The notes under the pieces are model-generated. The model did not search any database. It saw only the letters and a program-made list of their open reading frames with translations, and was not told the origin of the DNA. The position numbers and the translations under genes are program-made. A stretch of 64,000 nucleotides of DNA from Pedobacter ginsengisoli (GTDB lineage: Bacteria > Bacteroidota > Bacteroidia > Sphingobacteriales > Sphingobacteriaceae): positions 372,001 to 436,000 of the forward strand of contig NZ_JASSYX010000003.1 of assembly GCF_030244015.1 (NCBI RefSeq), in the 5' to 3' direction. Of this stretch, positions 53,247-64,000 are shown one piece after another. Numbering within the stretch: the stretch's first letter is position 1; every line of letters begins with the position of its first letter.

Positions 53247-53690
53247 TTACTCAGCTACAACTTCAAAAGGAACCTTAACTTTCACTTCTTTGTGCAAGTT
53301 TAAGTTAGCGATGTACTCACCAACAAATTTAGGCTCAGTTTCGAATGTGATGCGACGACGGTCAACATCAAATCCTTGTTGTTTCAATGCGTCAGCGATC
53401 ATAATGGTGTTTACTGCACCAAATATCTTACCGCTTTCGCCGGCTTTAGCACCGATAGACAATTTAACCTCAGTTAAACGTTCTGCGATACCTTCAGCGT
53501 CTTTCTTAATTTTATCTTGTTTAAAAGCAGCTTGCTTTAAGTTCTCTGCTAATACTTTTTTAGCTGAAGGAGTAGCCAACTGAGCAAATCCTTGTGGGAT
53601 CAGATAGTTACGGCCATATCCAGGCTTTACAGAAACGACATCATCTTTTTCCCCTAGGGACTTGATATCTTGTTTTAAAATAATTTCCAT
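53247..53690 (-). CDS. rplI: 50S ribosomal protein L9
   Basis: 147 residues; N-terminal MEIILKQDIKSLGEKDDVV and VKPGYGRNYLIPQGFA are the L9 signature, followed by the long helix and the C-terminal domain. Last gene of the S6-S18-L9 operon. Confidence 0.97.
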   Translation of the reverse strand: MEIILKQDIKSLGEKDDVVSVKPGYGRNYLIPQGFAQLATPSAKKVLAENLKQAAFKQDKIKKDAEGIAERLTEVKLSIGAKAGESGKIFGAVNTIMIADALKQQGFDVDRRRITFETEPKFVGEYIANLNLHKEVKVKVPFEVVAE

Positions 53691-53700
53691 CTCTCAGCTC

Positions 53701-53964
53701 CTATTTTAATTGGTCAGCAACAAAAGGCAACAAACCGATGTGACGTGCACGTTTTACCGCCTGGGCCACTTTACGCTGAAATTTCAATGAAGTGCCGGTT
53801 AAGCGGCGTGGTAAAAGTTTACCCTGGTCATTGATGAATTTCAACAAAAAGTTTGCGTCTTTGTAATCAATATATTTAATACCATTCTTTTTGAAACGGC
53901 AATATTTTTTTCTGTTATCGTCCACTTTTGGAGCAGTAACATATTGTATTTGATCCTTCGCCAT
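53701..53964 (-). CDS. rpsR: 30S ribosomal protein S18
   Basis: 87 residues. Core motif [17 protein letters not shown] and [20 protein letters not shown]. Overlaps rpsF by one base. Pairs with S6 on the 30S platform. Confidence 0.97.
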   Translation of the reverse strand: MAKDQIQYVTAPKVDDNRKKYCRFKKNGIKYIDYKDANFLLKFINDQGKLLPRRLTGTSLKFQRKVAQAVKRARHIGLLPFVADQLK

Positions 53965-54323
53965 TATACTGCAGCCTCCTGTTTAGGTTTTTTATTAAAA
54001 GCCCCGCTACGTTTTTTCTCATTATAGGCTACCGCATGACGGTCAAGTCTAATGGTTAAGAAACGCAGTACACGCTCATCACGCTTAAGCTCCAATTCCA
54101 ATTTACTAATCAATTCACCTGAAGATTTGTACTCTGTAAGATGAAAGAACCCGCTTGCTTTTTTCTCAATCGGGTACGCTAATTTTCTCAAACCCCAATT
54201 GTCCTCTTGAACAATTTCGGCTCCGCTGTCAGAAATGATCTTGCTGAATTTAGCTAATGCTTCTTTAGCAACTTCTTCTGACAACAACGGGGTTAGAACG
54301 ATAACAGTTTCGTACTGATTCAT
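53964..54323 (-). CDS. rpsF: 30S ribosomal protein S6
   Basis: 119 residues: [17 protein letters not shown] start, and [18 protein letters not shown], typical S6, with a charged C-terminal tail. First gene of the operon; promoter at 54370-54400 and a leader hairpin at 54351-54365. Confidence 0.97.
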   Translation of the reverse strand: MNQYETVIVLTPLLSEEVAKEALAKFSKIISDSGAEIVQEDNWGLRKLAYPIEKKASGFFHLTEYKSSGELISKLELELKRDERVLRFLTIRLDRHAVAYNEKKRSGAFNKKPKQEAAV

Positions 54324-54350
54324 TGTTATTTATTTATTTTTATGTTTTAT

Positions 54351-54365
54351 CCGCTTTAATTGCGG
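54351..54365 (-). other. Hairpin at the 5' end of the rpsF mRNA
   Basis: CCGC (54365-54362, read on the minus strand) and GCGG (54354-54351) enclose a seven-base A/T loop right where transcription should start. S6:S18 is known to bind a CCG-containing hairpin in its own leader in several bacteria; whether this is a version of that motif is uncertain. Confidence 0.4.
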
Positions 54366-54369
54366 GTTG

Positions 54370-54400
54370 CAAAAATAGAAATAAATTTCTATTAATCAAA
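54370..54400 (-). promoter_or_regulatory. Promoter of rpsF-rpsR-rplI
   Basis: Minus strand TTTG (54400-54397), 19-base spacer, TATTTTTG (54377-54370), then C. Full match to the Bacteroidota consensus. Confidence 0.82.
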
Positions 54401-54415
54401 CACATAATTAAAAGA

Positions 54416-55654
54416 TTAGTAGCTGCCGAACAGATAATTGATACCAAAAGTCATTCTTTTGATCCGCACATTGTAAGCAGAGTAGCTGGTTAGCGCTGAA
54501 GGAATGATGTACCCCAGCGAAATTTCTATTCTCTTATGCACTACAGCACCTATTTTGCCCAGCGCAGTGATGTTAAAGGGATTAAAGTCTACCGGCTGCA
54601 GTTCAAATCCTTCTTCTCCTCCAGGTACAGCAGGCGAAAAAAGACGGCCAGGTTTATTGTTGCTGTAACTGGAGTAGTAAATACCGGCTCCAATTCCCGC
54701 GAACACCCTGAAGCGGTCCCTGCTATAAAAACTGTATATAAACTGTGGCTCCAGACCAAATGATTTCTGATCAAAACTATGTATCGAATTGCCGGTTGAA
54801 ACTATTTTATTCTTACTCATGTATAGTGACGTCCCCACCTTCAGTGTATACCGCATCATGGCAGGATCCAGAAAAATATCAAACCCTGCAGTGAGTATGG
54901 GATCATATGATGGTGTGGTCACTGCTTCATCGTTTGCAAGTACGTGGAGGCCCTTATAGGTAGCGCTGCTTATGCTCAGGCCCGTGCCAGCGAAAACCTT
55001 GACCCGGGAAATCTTTGTTTTAGGTGGTTTTTGATTATTGATCGCCGAAACTACCTTCAACAAATCTTTCTCTTCATATCTTAATGTATTCAAATCAAGA
55101 GGATTATACGAACCCACGCCTTCATTGCCTGTAAGCTCAGCCATTAATTGGTCCCTGAACTTAAAATCCCCAATAACAGTAGCCGAACGTGGTGCCAGAA
55201 ATAGTGCCCTGAATAACTCATAAGGTTCCTTGCTTTTTTTATTTAACAAATAGAACCGCTCCTTAATCTCGTCCGTGTAAGAGAATAAGGTTAGGTTTTT
55301 CCCCTCCTGCAGGAGTTTTAGAAAAACTGTTCCGCGTTTAGTCGTAGTATCCAGGCCATGTTTCAGCGCAGAGATCCTGGTTGGCGACTGACTTAAACTC
55401 ACGGTAAACCTTTTAAAATCCGCCTTGTTTTCAATACCGTAACCCTGACAATTTTCGACAGTAAAGGTCTGAGGAGTCATGGTCAGATCTTTTTTGAACC
55501 GGATTTCCGAAGGTGTAAATGGCCCACCCTCAAAGTCAACATAGCCTTCGAGCTTTTCCTTAGTATTCGTAATGATATATCCTTTAAGATAATTTGACTG
55601 TGAACGGCACAAGAGAGGGGTAGCCAGAAATAGGCAAATGAGTAAGCGTTTCAT
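54416..55654 (-). CDS. Secreted outer-membrane beta-barrel-like protein
   Basis: 412 residues from the start MKRLLICLFLATPLL at 55654 (an earlier ATG at 55678 adds eight residues). Signal peptide ends at CRSQ. The N-terminal part (about 20-200) is beta-rich and unassigned; the last ~190 residues have alternating hydrophobic strands (VKVFAGTGLSI, FRVFAGIGAGIYYS) ending in MTFGINYLF, as in small OMP barrels. Function unknown. Confidence 0.75.
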   Translation of the reverse strand: MKRLLICLFLATPLLCRSQSNYLKGYIITNTKEKLEGYVDFEGGPFTPSEIRFKKDLTMTPQTFTVENCQGYGIENKADFKRFTVSLSQSPTRISALKHGLDTTTKRGTVFLKLLQEGKNLTLFSYTDEIKERFYLLNKKSKEPYELFRALFLAPRSATVIGDFKFRDQLMAELTGNEGVGSYNPLDLNTLRYEEKDLLKVVSAINNQKPPKTKISRVKVFAGTGLSISSATYKGLHVLANDEAVTTPSYDPILTAGFDIFLDPAMMRYTLKVGTSLYMSKNKIVSTGNSIHSFDQKSFGLEPQFIYSFYSRDRFRVFAGIGAGIYYSSYSNNKPGRLFSPAVPGGEEGFELQPVDFNPFNITALGKIGAVVHKRIEISLGYIIPSALTSYSAYNVRIKRMTFGINYLFGSY

Positions 55655-55776
55655 TACTGGTATATTTAGATAAATCAAAGTTAAATTTATTTACCATGTT
55701 TAGGTGCTATTGAACATCAATTTTTATTTTCTCACATTTCCCTTCCGCTCCGTAAAAAATTTATAATTTCGTTGCG

Positions 55777-57606
55777 ATGGAAAATTTTATAGTTTCTGCC
55801 CGTAAGTACCGCCCGGCAACGTTTGAAACCGTTGTTGGACAAGGACACATTACAGGCACCCTAAAAAACGCCATCAAAAACAATCAGCTGGCACAAGCAT
55901 TCCTGTTTTGCGGCCCACGCGGCGTAGGCAAAACCACCTGTGCGCGAATCCTGGCAAAAACGATAAACTGCACCAATTTAACTCCTGAACAGGAAGCCTG
56001 CGGCAAATGCGAATCCTGTATATCTTTTCAGACCGGGCATTCTTTTAACTTTCATGAACTGGATGCCGCATCCAACAACTCCGTTGACGATATCAGGAGC
56101 CTGATAGAGCAGGTCCGCATACCCCCTCAGGCGGGTAAGTATAAGATCTATATCATAGATGAGGTGCATATGCTTTCAGCAAATGCCTTCAACGCATTTC
56201 TGAAGACACTGGAGGAACCACCTTCCTATGCTATTTTTATATTAGCTACCACAGAAAAACATAAAATACTGCCTACTATATTATCACGCTGCCAGATCTT
56301 TGATTTCAACAGGATCCAGGTTGATGATATTTCCGGACTTCTGAACAGGATTGCGCTGCGTGAGCAGATCTCGGTCGAAGCAGATGGCCTCCACATCATC
56401 GCGCAAAAGGCAGATGGAGGCTTACGGGATGCCCTTTCGATGTTTGACCAGATCGTGAGTTACACCAATAAGAATGTAACTTACAAATCGGTTATAGACA
56501 ATCTGAATATACTCGACTACGATTATTACTTTCAGCTGATCCAGTACCTCAGCTCAGCTGATGTCAGTAAGGCCCTGATTCTCTTTGATGAGATCTTAAA
56601 TAACGGTTTTGATGGAAATCATTTCATCAATGGGCTGGCAAGCCATTTAAGGAATCTTCTGGTTGCCAAAGACCCGCAGACCACCAAATTATTAGAGGTA
56701 AGCGAGAACATCAAACAAAAATACATCGGGCAGAGCCAGCAAACATCAGTCTCATTTATATTGACTGCGCTGAACCTGGCCAACCAATGCGACCTAAACT
56801 ACAAAAACAGTAAGAACCAGCGCCTGCAGGTAGAGCTGACACTAATCAAAATGTGTCACATACCTTCGGTACTTCAACTGGCACAGCAACCCAATTCCGC
56901 AACTGACAACGATCAGATTAAAAAAAAAACTAATGTAAGTGCTGTTGTTCCGGTTCCGGCTGAGCCGGAAGCGCATCAGGCCGCCCGGCAAGACACCAGC
57001 CAGCTCTTACCTGTTCCCGAAGAAAAACAGGTTGCCGATTTACCGGAAAACATCCTGCCGCCCTCTGGTCCAGGCCCCGCGCCAACACCATTAAGCACAG
57101 CTCCGACAGGAAAAATAACACTTAGTCCGAATACAAATTCAAAGATCAGCAGCCTTATTCCGTCCTTAACAGACCTTGAGCGCATGGCAAACGGAGAGGA
57201 TAGCGACGAACCAAAATATATCAATGGAGACACTAAAGAACCATTTACCTACGAACAGCTGATGCTGTACTGGAACCAGTATGCCAATCAAACAAAAGAA
57301 GACGGAAAAATAAATGTGTATACCATAATGACAGCTTCAGAACCCCTGCTGGAAACACCTGAAGAAATCACGGTACATGTTGAACACAAGATACAGGAAG
57401 GACAGCTTCAGGATGAAATGATCGACCTGCTAAATTTTCTAAGGCCGAGGCTCAAGAACTTTAATATCTCCATACAGTGCAAACAGGTAACGCGCGCTGT
57501 CGTAAACAGGCTTTATACCAATGTAGAAAGGTACCAATACCTTGTAGACAAAAACCCTAAACTGGAAGAAATGAGAAAAAGGTTTAACCTGGATGTCAAC
57601 TCCTAA
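55777..57606 (+). CDS. dnaX: DNA polymerase III subunit gamma/tau
   Basis: Clamp-loader ATPase, 609 residues. Domain I has the P-loop GPRGVGKTT, a four-Cys zinc module (INCTNLTPEQEACGKCESC), DEVHMLS (Walker B) and the LSRCQIFDF sensor region. Domain III ends near residue 370; the rest is a Pro-rich linker and a tau-type tail. An A10 run at 56920-56929 (codons 382-385) precedes the linker; a shift of -1 meets TAA at 56931 and +1 meets TAA at 56936, which would give a gamma-like protein of about 385 residues. Confidence 0.96.
   Translation: MENFIVSARKYRPATFETVVGQGHITGTLKNAIKNNQLAQAFLFCGPRGVGKTTCARILAKTINCTNLTPEQEACGKCESCISFQTGHSFNFHELDAASNNSVDDIRSLIEQVRIPPQAGKYKIYIIDEVHMLSANAFNAFLKTLEEPPSYAIFILATTEKHKILPTILSRCQIFDFNRIQVDDISGLLNRIALREQISVEADGLHIIAQKADGGLRDALSMFDQIVSYTNKNVTYKSVIDNLNILDYDYYFQLIQYLSSADVSKALILFDEILNNGFDGNHFINGLASHLRNLLVAKDPQTTKLLEVSENIKQKYIGQSQQTSVSFILTALNLANQCDLNYKNSKNQRLQVELTLIKMCHIPSVLQLAQQPNSATDNDQIKKKTNVSAVVPVPAEPEAHQAARQDTSQLLPVPEEKQVADLPENILPPSGPGPAPTPLSTAPTGKITLSPNTNSKISSLIPSLTDLERMANGEDSDEPKYINGDTKEPFTYEQLMLYWNQYANQTKEDGKINVYTIMTASEPLLETPEEITVHVEHKIQEGQLQDEMIDLLNFLRPRLKNFNISIQCKQVTRAVVNRLYTNVERYQYLVDKNPKLEEMRKRFNLDVNS
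56920..56970 (+). other. Possible slippage site in dnaX (A10 plus hairpin)
   Basis: Ten A (56920-56929) in the reading frame, with stops immediately in both other frames. Downstream, TTCCGGC (56954-56960) and GCCGGAA (56964-56970) form a tight 7-bp stem. The 24-base gap from run to stem is longer than normal for ribosomal frameshifting, so transcriptional slippage as in Thermus dnaX is the likelier mechanism, if real. Confidence 0.5.
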
Positions 57607-58028
57607 AACTTTTTCCCGGGCTTATCGTTAACAGGATAGCCTTCATCATCAAGATCGTCCCGTTCATCTTCCGGAGTGCGGCCAAGTAACTCATCTTCAG
57701 GGCTCAGTTCAAGATCCTCCTCATCACTGATGCGCATTGCGGCACTTTCAAAACTTTCATCAATCTGCTTGTCTTCACTGTACTCAGATCCATTATAAGG
57801 ATTGGCTTCATCATAAGTTGAAATGCTATCCTCTCCGTTTGGAGCAGAGGTGTCGTAAGGCAGCGGATGATCGTAGCCTGTGTCCTGGTCCGCTACATCA
57901 AACTCAAAACTGTTTTTATCTTTATTGAAGGACAAATTACTAAAGTCTTTTGTCTCGCCCAGATCAGTAGGATGAAGTTTATCAGTCCTCTTACCAGTTC
58001 CCTGATTGTTGTTTTGACCCGTATTCAT
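57603..58028 (-). CDS. Acidic, disordered hypothetical protein
   Basis: 141 residues, rich in Asp, Glu, Asn and Ser with no hydrophobic core visible (for example RISDEEDLELSPEDELLGRT). No signal peptide. Probably disordered. Its stop overlaps the dnaX stop by 4 bp. No function assigned. Confidence 0.6.
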   Translation of the reverse strand: MNTGQNNNQGTGKRTDKLHPTDLGETKDFSNLSFNKDKNSFEFDVADQDTGYDHPLPYDTSAPNGEDSISTYDEANPYNGSEYSEDKQIDESFESAAMRISDEEDLELSPEDELLGRTPEDERDDLDDEGYPVNDKPGKKF

Positions 58029-58100
58029 ATGGTTAGGTTTTTATAGGGATATAACCTGAAAATATCTTTAAATGTTTTGAATTATTTAACGCCCTCATTT

Positions 58101-58136
58101 AAAAAAGAGCCGTCCCAACTTAATGAAACAGCTCTT
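58101..58136 (-). terminator. Terminator after isocitrate dehydrogenase gene
   Basis: Minus-strand hairpin AAGAGCTGTTTC (58136-58125) with GGGACGGCTCTT (58116-58105), three G-U pairs, eight-base loop, then six T (58106-58101). Confidence 0.75.
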
Positions 58137-58157
58137 CTTATGGAAATAAAAATTATC

Positions 58158-60422
<2,265 letters not shown>

Positions 60423-60497
60423 CTATAATAAACGTGCTTTCGGTTAAAATCGCCTAAAGATAGGATAAACAGATGAAAATTTTAGCTTTGCCACAAC

Positions 60498-62582
60498 ATG
60501 AAATCACTTTTAACCGCCACCCTTATTCTCTTCGCTGCAATCACATCTGCGCAAACAGGACAGGACACCACAAAAAGATTAAATGAGGTAACCATCCGTC
60601 CATACTTTTCCATACAGCCTTTACTGAGATCAACCGGAAGCATAGGCTTCGCCGATCAAAATATCATCGACAGGCAGCCATCCAATTCATTGGTAAATGC
60701 TGTAAATACAATATCGGGTGTCCGGATGGAAGAACGTTCACCCGGCAGTTACCGCCTCTCCATAAGAGGAAGTTTGCTGAGGTCTCCTTTTGGTGTCAGA
60801 AATGTAAAGATCTATTTTGGTGACTTTCCGCTCACTGACGCAGGCGGTAACAGTTACCTCAACGCACTGGACGTAGCAGGCGCAGGATCATTGCAGGTAC
60901 TAAAAGGCCCGCACGGAAGCATTTTTGGTGCAAACTCCGGAGGGGTGGTCCTCATACAGCCGCAGCTGGTTCCTGCCGACAGCACCCTGGCCACGCTAAA
61001 GATGGAAGGCGGATCTTTTGGCACATTTCATCAAAATGCAACATTGAATCAGCAGTTTAAAAAATATACCATCAATATTACCCAGGCCTATCAGCGCAGT
61101 GACGGCTATCGTGACCACAGCGATATGGACCGCAAATATTTTCAGCTGTTCCAAAAGTACGATTATGCAAAAAAAGCCAGTTTAAAGGCACTTCTTTTCT
61201 ATTCGGATCTCCGGTACAACACTCCCGGAGGACTGACTGCCGCGCAGTTCCTGGCCGGTCCGGAAGCGTCAAGGCCCGCCACACCTGCAACCAAAAGTGC
61301 CATTGAACAAAACGCCGGAATTTACAGCAAGACCATTTACGGCGGGGTTTCCAGCGACTGGATCATAACTGACCATTTCAAACACGTCTTGTCTGTTTTC
61401 TCTACTTTTACAGATTTTAAAAACCCTTTCATTACCAATTATGAAAAGCGTAAAGAATTTACACTTGGCCTGCGCTCTTATATAGAATACGCCAGACAGG
61501 CCCAAAACATAAACTGGAAACTCAACGCCGGACTGGAAAGCATGCAGACTTCCACAAACTACGACAACTTCGACAACGATTTTGGAATCCCCGGGAATAT
61601 CAAAGAGGCGGATGATCTGAGGGCATCAGGAAGTTTTGCATTTGTACACCTTAACTTTGACCTGTTTAACAAACTGCTTATTGAAACCTCGGCAAGCGCC
61701 AATTTATACGAATATACTTATAAAAGCATTTCGCCGGTTCCCATACCAAAGCGGGTTAAAACTTTCCATGTGCAGCTGATGCCCAGACTGGCACTATCTT
61801 ACCTGATTGATCCCCGGTTTTCCTTAAGAACATCCCTCAGCAGAGGATATTCACCGCCATCGCTTGGAGAAGTACGGGGATCAAATAATGTGGTGAACAC
61901 CAGCTTACAACCGGAATATGGATGGAACTATGAAGCTGGTGTCAGGTATCAAACCATGGATGGCAGACTTTTTCTGGACGTAGGCGGCTATTATTACAAA
62001 CTGAAGCAGGCAATTGTGAGACGTGTTGATCAGAATGAAAAAGATTACTTTGTAAATGCGGGAGGCACTAAACAATGGGGACTTGAAACCTCGCTTTCCT
62101 ATTGGGTCCTGCCCGCAAAGTCATCTGGTTTTATAAGAGGGCTTCAGCTGCGCAATGCTTACACCCTTAGTCATTTTAAATTTGAAGAATACCTGAACAA
62201 TACCGATAATTTTTCCGGAAATGCGCTGACAGGAGTCCCCAGGGCAGTCGTGGTCAGCAGTGCCGACATCCTGCTGCCAAAAGATTTTTATGTATTTCTG
62301 CAGCACAACTATACTTCAAGCATTCCTTTAAACGATGCCAACACTGTCTACGCACGGAAGTACCACTTAATCCAGGCCAAAGCAGGCTGGAGGAACCTCA
62401 GGATCGGCAATACACCGGTAGAGGTATTTGCCGGGGCAGACAACCTGCTGAACCAGAAGTACAGTCTTGGCAATGACCTGAATGCTGTTGGGAACAGGTA
62501 TTTTAACGCCGCAGCAACACGAAATTTCTATGCAGGGCTGGCATTAAAGTTCCATGGAAAAGAAAATAGATCCATATGGTAA
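60498..62582 (+). CDS. TonB-dependent receptor (siderophore/iron-type)
   Basis: 694 residues. Signal peptide 1-18, then a possible TonB-box-like segment (RLNEVTIRPY), a plug (about 40-160, with NTISGVRMEERSPGSYRLSI and GPHGSIFGANSGGVVLIQP), and a barrel ending FYAGLALKFHGKENRSIW. Resembles FecA/FhuA-type iron-complex receptors more than SusC. A TAGCTTTG box ends 7 bp before the start codon, which would leave almost no leader. Confidence 0.92.
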   Translation: MKSLLTATLILFAAITSAQTGQDTTKRLNEVTIRPYFSIQPLLRSTGSIGFADQNIIDRQPSNSLVNAVNTISGVRMEERSPGSYRLSIRGSLLRSPFGVRNVKIYFGDFPLTDAGGNSYLNALDVAGAGSLQVLKGPHGSIFGANSGGVVLIQPQLVPADSTLATLKMEGGSFGTFHQNATLNQQFKKYTINITQAYQRSDGYRDHSDMDRKYFQLFQKYDYAKKASLKALLFYSDLRYNTPGGLTAAQFLAGPEASRPATPATKSAIEQNAGIYSKTIYGGVSSDWIITDHFKHVLSVFSTFTDFKNPFITNYEKRKEFTLGLRSYIEYARQAQNINWKLNAGLESMQTSTNYDNFDNDFGIPGNIKEADDLRASGSFAFVHLNFDLFNKLLIETSASANLYEYTYKSISPVPIPKRVKTFHVQLMPRLALSYLIDPRFSLRTSLSRGYSPPSLGEVRGSNNVVNTSLQPEYGWNYEAGVRYQTMDGRLFLDVGGYYYKLKQAIVRRVDQNEKDYFVNAGGTKQWGLETSLSYWVLPAKSSGFIRGLQLRNAYTLSHFKFEEYLNNTDNFSGNALTGVPRAVVVSSADILLPKDFYVFLQHNYTSSIPLNDANTVYARKYHLIQAKAGWRNLRIGNTPVEVFAGADNLLNQKYSLGNDLNAVGNRYFNAAATRNFYAGLALKFHGKENRSIW

Positions 62583-62597
62583 TGTTATATTCTGGTT

Positions 62598-62663
62598 CAC
62601 ACTTTCTTCACACCTCCTTCACACCAAAGCCACAAACAGGTACCTTTTTGTGAAGAAAGTGTG
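62598..62663. repeat. 15-bp inverted repeat after the TonB receptor gene
   Basis: CACACTTTCTTCACA (62598-62612) and TGTGAAGAAAGTGTG (62649-62663) are perfect inverted copies with a 36-base spacer. TTCACAC occurs three times in the left part and GGTGTG follows on the right. It could fold as an intergenic structured element or be an operator pair; no T-run, so not a standard terminator. Confidence 0.6.
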
Positions 62664-62793
62664 ACTCAGGTGTGTTTCATGTGAGGGACAGTTATTTACA
62701 AGACGTTTAAAGTACAGCTGGAAAACCGCGGATGGACCGGGTAATTATAATTTGGCAGGGCAATTGCAGTATTCTTTTTCCAAATCCTAAAAA

Positions 62794-63294
62794 ATGCAGA
62801 ACATGAAATTATCATTCTTTTTTTTGGCCATGGCAGCGAGCCTGCTAACCGCCTGCAACAGCGAAAAGTCAGATAAGAAGACGGCTGACAGCACTGGGCT
62901 GATTGCTGAAGATACTACATTTACAGCTACAAGACCGGCAGAAGGCAACAGCACGGAATGCTATGTCTATATTAAGAACAGGGATACGGTTTCCATGAGA
63001 CTGAATATAGCCGGTGAAGAATATACCGGTGAGCTGAACTACAGATTTTTTGAAAAGGACAAAAGCACAGGCACTTTTGCCGGCGAAATGAAAGGTGATA
63101 CCCTGATCGCTGAATACACCTTTGACGCTGAAGGGATGAGATCGGTCAGGGAAATTGTCTTTTTACGGAAAGGCGGAAACCTGGTAGAGGGATATGGCGA
63201 TATTAAAGATGAAGGCAGTAAGGTGATGTTCAAAGACAGGTCTAAACTCACTTTTGGAGATACGGTGGTGCTTGCGAGGGTGCCTTGTAATTAA
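62794..63294 (+). CDS. Lipoprotein of unknown function
   Basis: 166 residues (or 163 from Met4, MKLSFFFLAM). Lipoprotein signal with lipobox LLTAC (Cys about 21), then a polar spacer and a beta-rich domain (CYVYIKNRDTVSMRLNIAGE, FAGEMKGDTLIAEYTF). The pattern fits small lipocalin-like lipoproteins of Bacteroidota. No named family. Confidence 0.78.
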   Translation: MQNMKLSFFFLAMAASLLTACNSEKSDKKTADSTGLIAEDTTFTATRPAEGNSTECYVYIKNRDTVSMRLNIAGEEYTGELNYRFFEKDKSTGTFAGEMKGDTLIAEYTFDAEGMRSVREIVFLRKGGNLVEGYGDIKDEGSKVMFKDRSKLTFGDTVVLARVPCN

Positions 63295-63313
63295 AAGATC
63301 ACTGTGACTAACC

Positions 63314-64000
63314 TTAAAATTCCTCAAAGCGTTCCCAAAAACCGTCCACAGGAAGTTTTGCAAAGATATTTACCGGTTCTTTTTTCACGGGATGAATAAA
63401 TTGCAGGCGACGCGCATGCAGGCAAATGCTGCCCTTGCGGCTTCCCCTTGGATACCCATATTTATTATCGCCCACTATGGGACAACCCAGGGTCGAAAGC
63501 TGCACACGAATCTGATGTGAACGCCCTGTAAGCGGGTCCACTTCTATCAGGTAATAGCCACCCAGCTCACCAAGCAGCCTGTAGCTGAGTTCCGCACGCT
63601 GGCTTCCGGCAACTTCTGCCTGGTGTGGCGTCACTACATTTTTTTGAGGATTCTTGACCAGCCAGTGCACCAAAGTACCTGAGGGCCTTGCGGGTTTGTT
63701 GCGCACAACGGCCCAGTAGGTTTTCTTGACTTCACGGTTCTTAAATACCGCATTCATCCGTTCCAGCGCCTTGCTGGTCTTGGCAAACAGGATGACTCCG
63801 CTTACCGGCCTGTCCAGGCGGTGCACTACGCCCAAAAAAGCACTGTTTGGTTTATTGTATTTTGCAGCCAGGTACTTTTTTACCTGTTCGTCCAAAGGTT
63901 CATCCCCTGTTTCGTCAACCTGTACAATATCCCCGGCACGCTTCATAACAGCTATGAGGTGGTTGTCTTCGTAAAGTATATCCTTATCGGTTACCGGCAT
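63314..64000 (-). CDS. RluA-family 23S/tRNA pseudouridine synthase
   Basis: 228 residues; start codon is the last three bases of the window. Catalytic Asp63 in HRLDRPVSG, plus LTGRSHQIRVQLSTLGCPIV and GDNKYGY. No N-terminal S4 domain, so the short RluA/RluC-like subgroup. The target uridine is not predictable from sequence. Probably complete, since the family begins at this point. Confidence 0.92.
   Translation of the reverse strand: MPVTDKDILYEDNHLIAVMKRAGDIVQVDETGDEPLDEQVKKYLAAKYNKPNSAFLGVVHRLDRPVSGVILFAKTSKALERMNAVFKNREVKKTYWAVVRNKPARPSGTLVHWLVKNPQKNVVTPHQAEVAGSQRAELSYRLLGELGGYYLIEVDPLTGRSHQIRVQLSTLGCPIVGDNKYGYPRGSRKGSICLHARRLQFIHPVKKEPVNIFAKLPVDGFWERFEEF

Overview
The window is a 64 kb piece of a Bacteroidota chromosome, most likely family Sphingobacteriaceae (Pedobacter or a close relative). 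Several signs point there: the gene order pheT / coiled-coil gene / zapA / rny, the order purH-mreB-mreC-mreD-pbp2-rodA, SusC/RagA-style outer-membrane receptors, a monomeric NADP isocitrate dehydrogenase, and promoters that fit the Bacteroidota primary-sigma pattern (TTTG, 18-20 bases, TAnnTTTG) upstream of purH, rpsT, rpsF and tRNA-Phe. The genus is inference; no 16S gene is present.

Layout. 1-9 kb (mostly minus strand) is housekeeping: rny (cut by the window edge), a probable 6S RNA, zapA, a coiled-coil protein, pheT, radC, rpsT, a PAS histidine kinase, a secreted esterase and purN. 9-16.5 kb is accessory: a thioredoxin-fold protein without its cysteines, two tandem secreted caspase-like proteases, and a decayed third copy. 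16.8-24 kb is purH followed by the complete rod-shape module mreBCD-pbp2-rodA. 24-32.6 kb holds tdk, ferritin, a dipeptidase/RidA/GntP cluster, a TonB-type receptor and a Lys/Cys-rich 40-residue protein.

32.7-42.7 kb is a genomic island. An intact tRNA-Phe stands at the left edge. Its 3' portion plus about 130 bp of downstream sequence is repeated directly at the right edge (32723-32901 and 42546-42701). Inside is a set of genes that fits nitric-oxide and low-oxygen stress: an Rrf2 regulator with three cysteines, an unusual cbb3-like oxidase (CcoN with a ~250-residue N-terminal extension, and a CcoO-cytochrome c fusion), two small membrane proteins, a group-3 truncated hemoglobin, two hemerythrin-type proteins (one is RIC/ScdA), a 2Fe-2S ferredoxin and a sigma factor. 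No integrase was found, so the island looks like a fixed relic.

42.8-48.5 kb has an ankyrin protein and a non-homologous end-joining set (LigD and Ku); LigD has lost the core of its phosphoesterase domain. 48.5-64 kb is again core: an Hdr-like Fe-S pair with an MBL hydrolase, mtgA, the rpsF-rpsR-rplI operon, dnaX, isocitrate dehydrogenase, a second TonB receptor, lipoproteins and an RluA-type pseudouridine synthase.

The strongest points for follow-up are the tRNA-Phe island with its atypical oxidase cluster, an A10 run inside dnaX where a shift into either other frame stops within three codons (possible gamma/tau production), the tandem caspase array with its dead third member, the PE-less LigD, and the 6S RNA candidate between zapA and rny.
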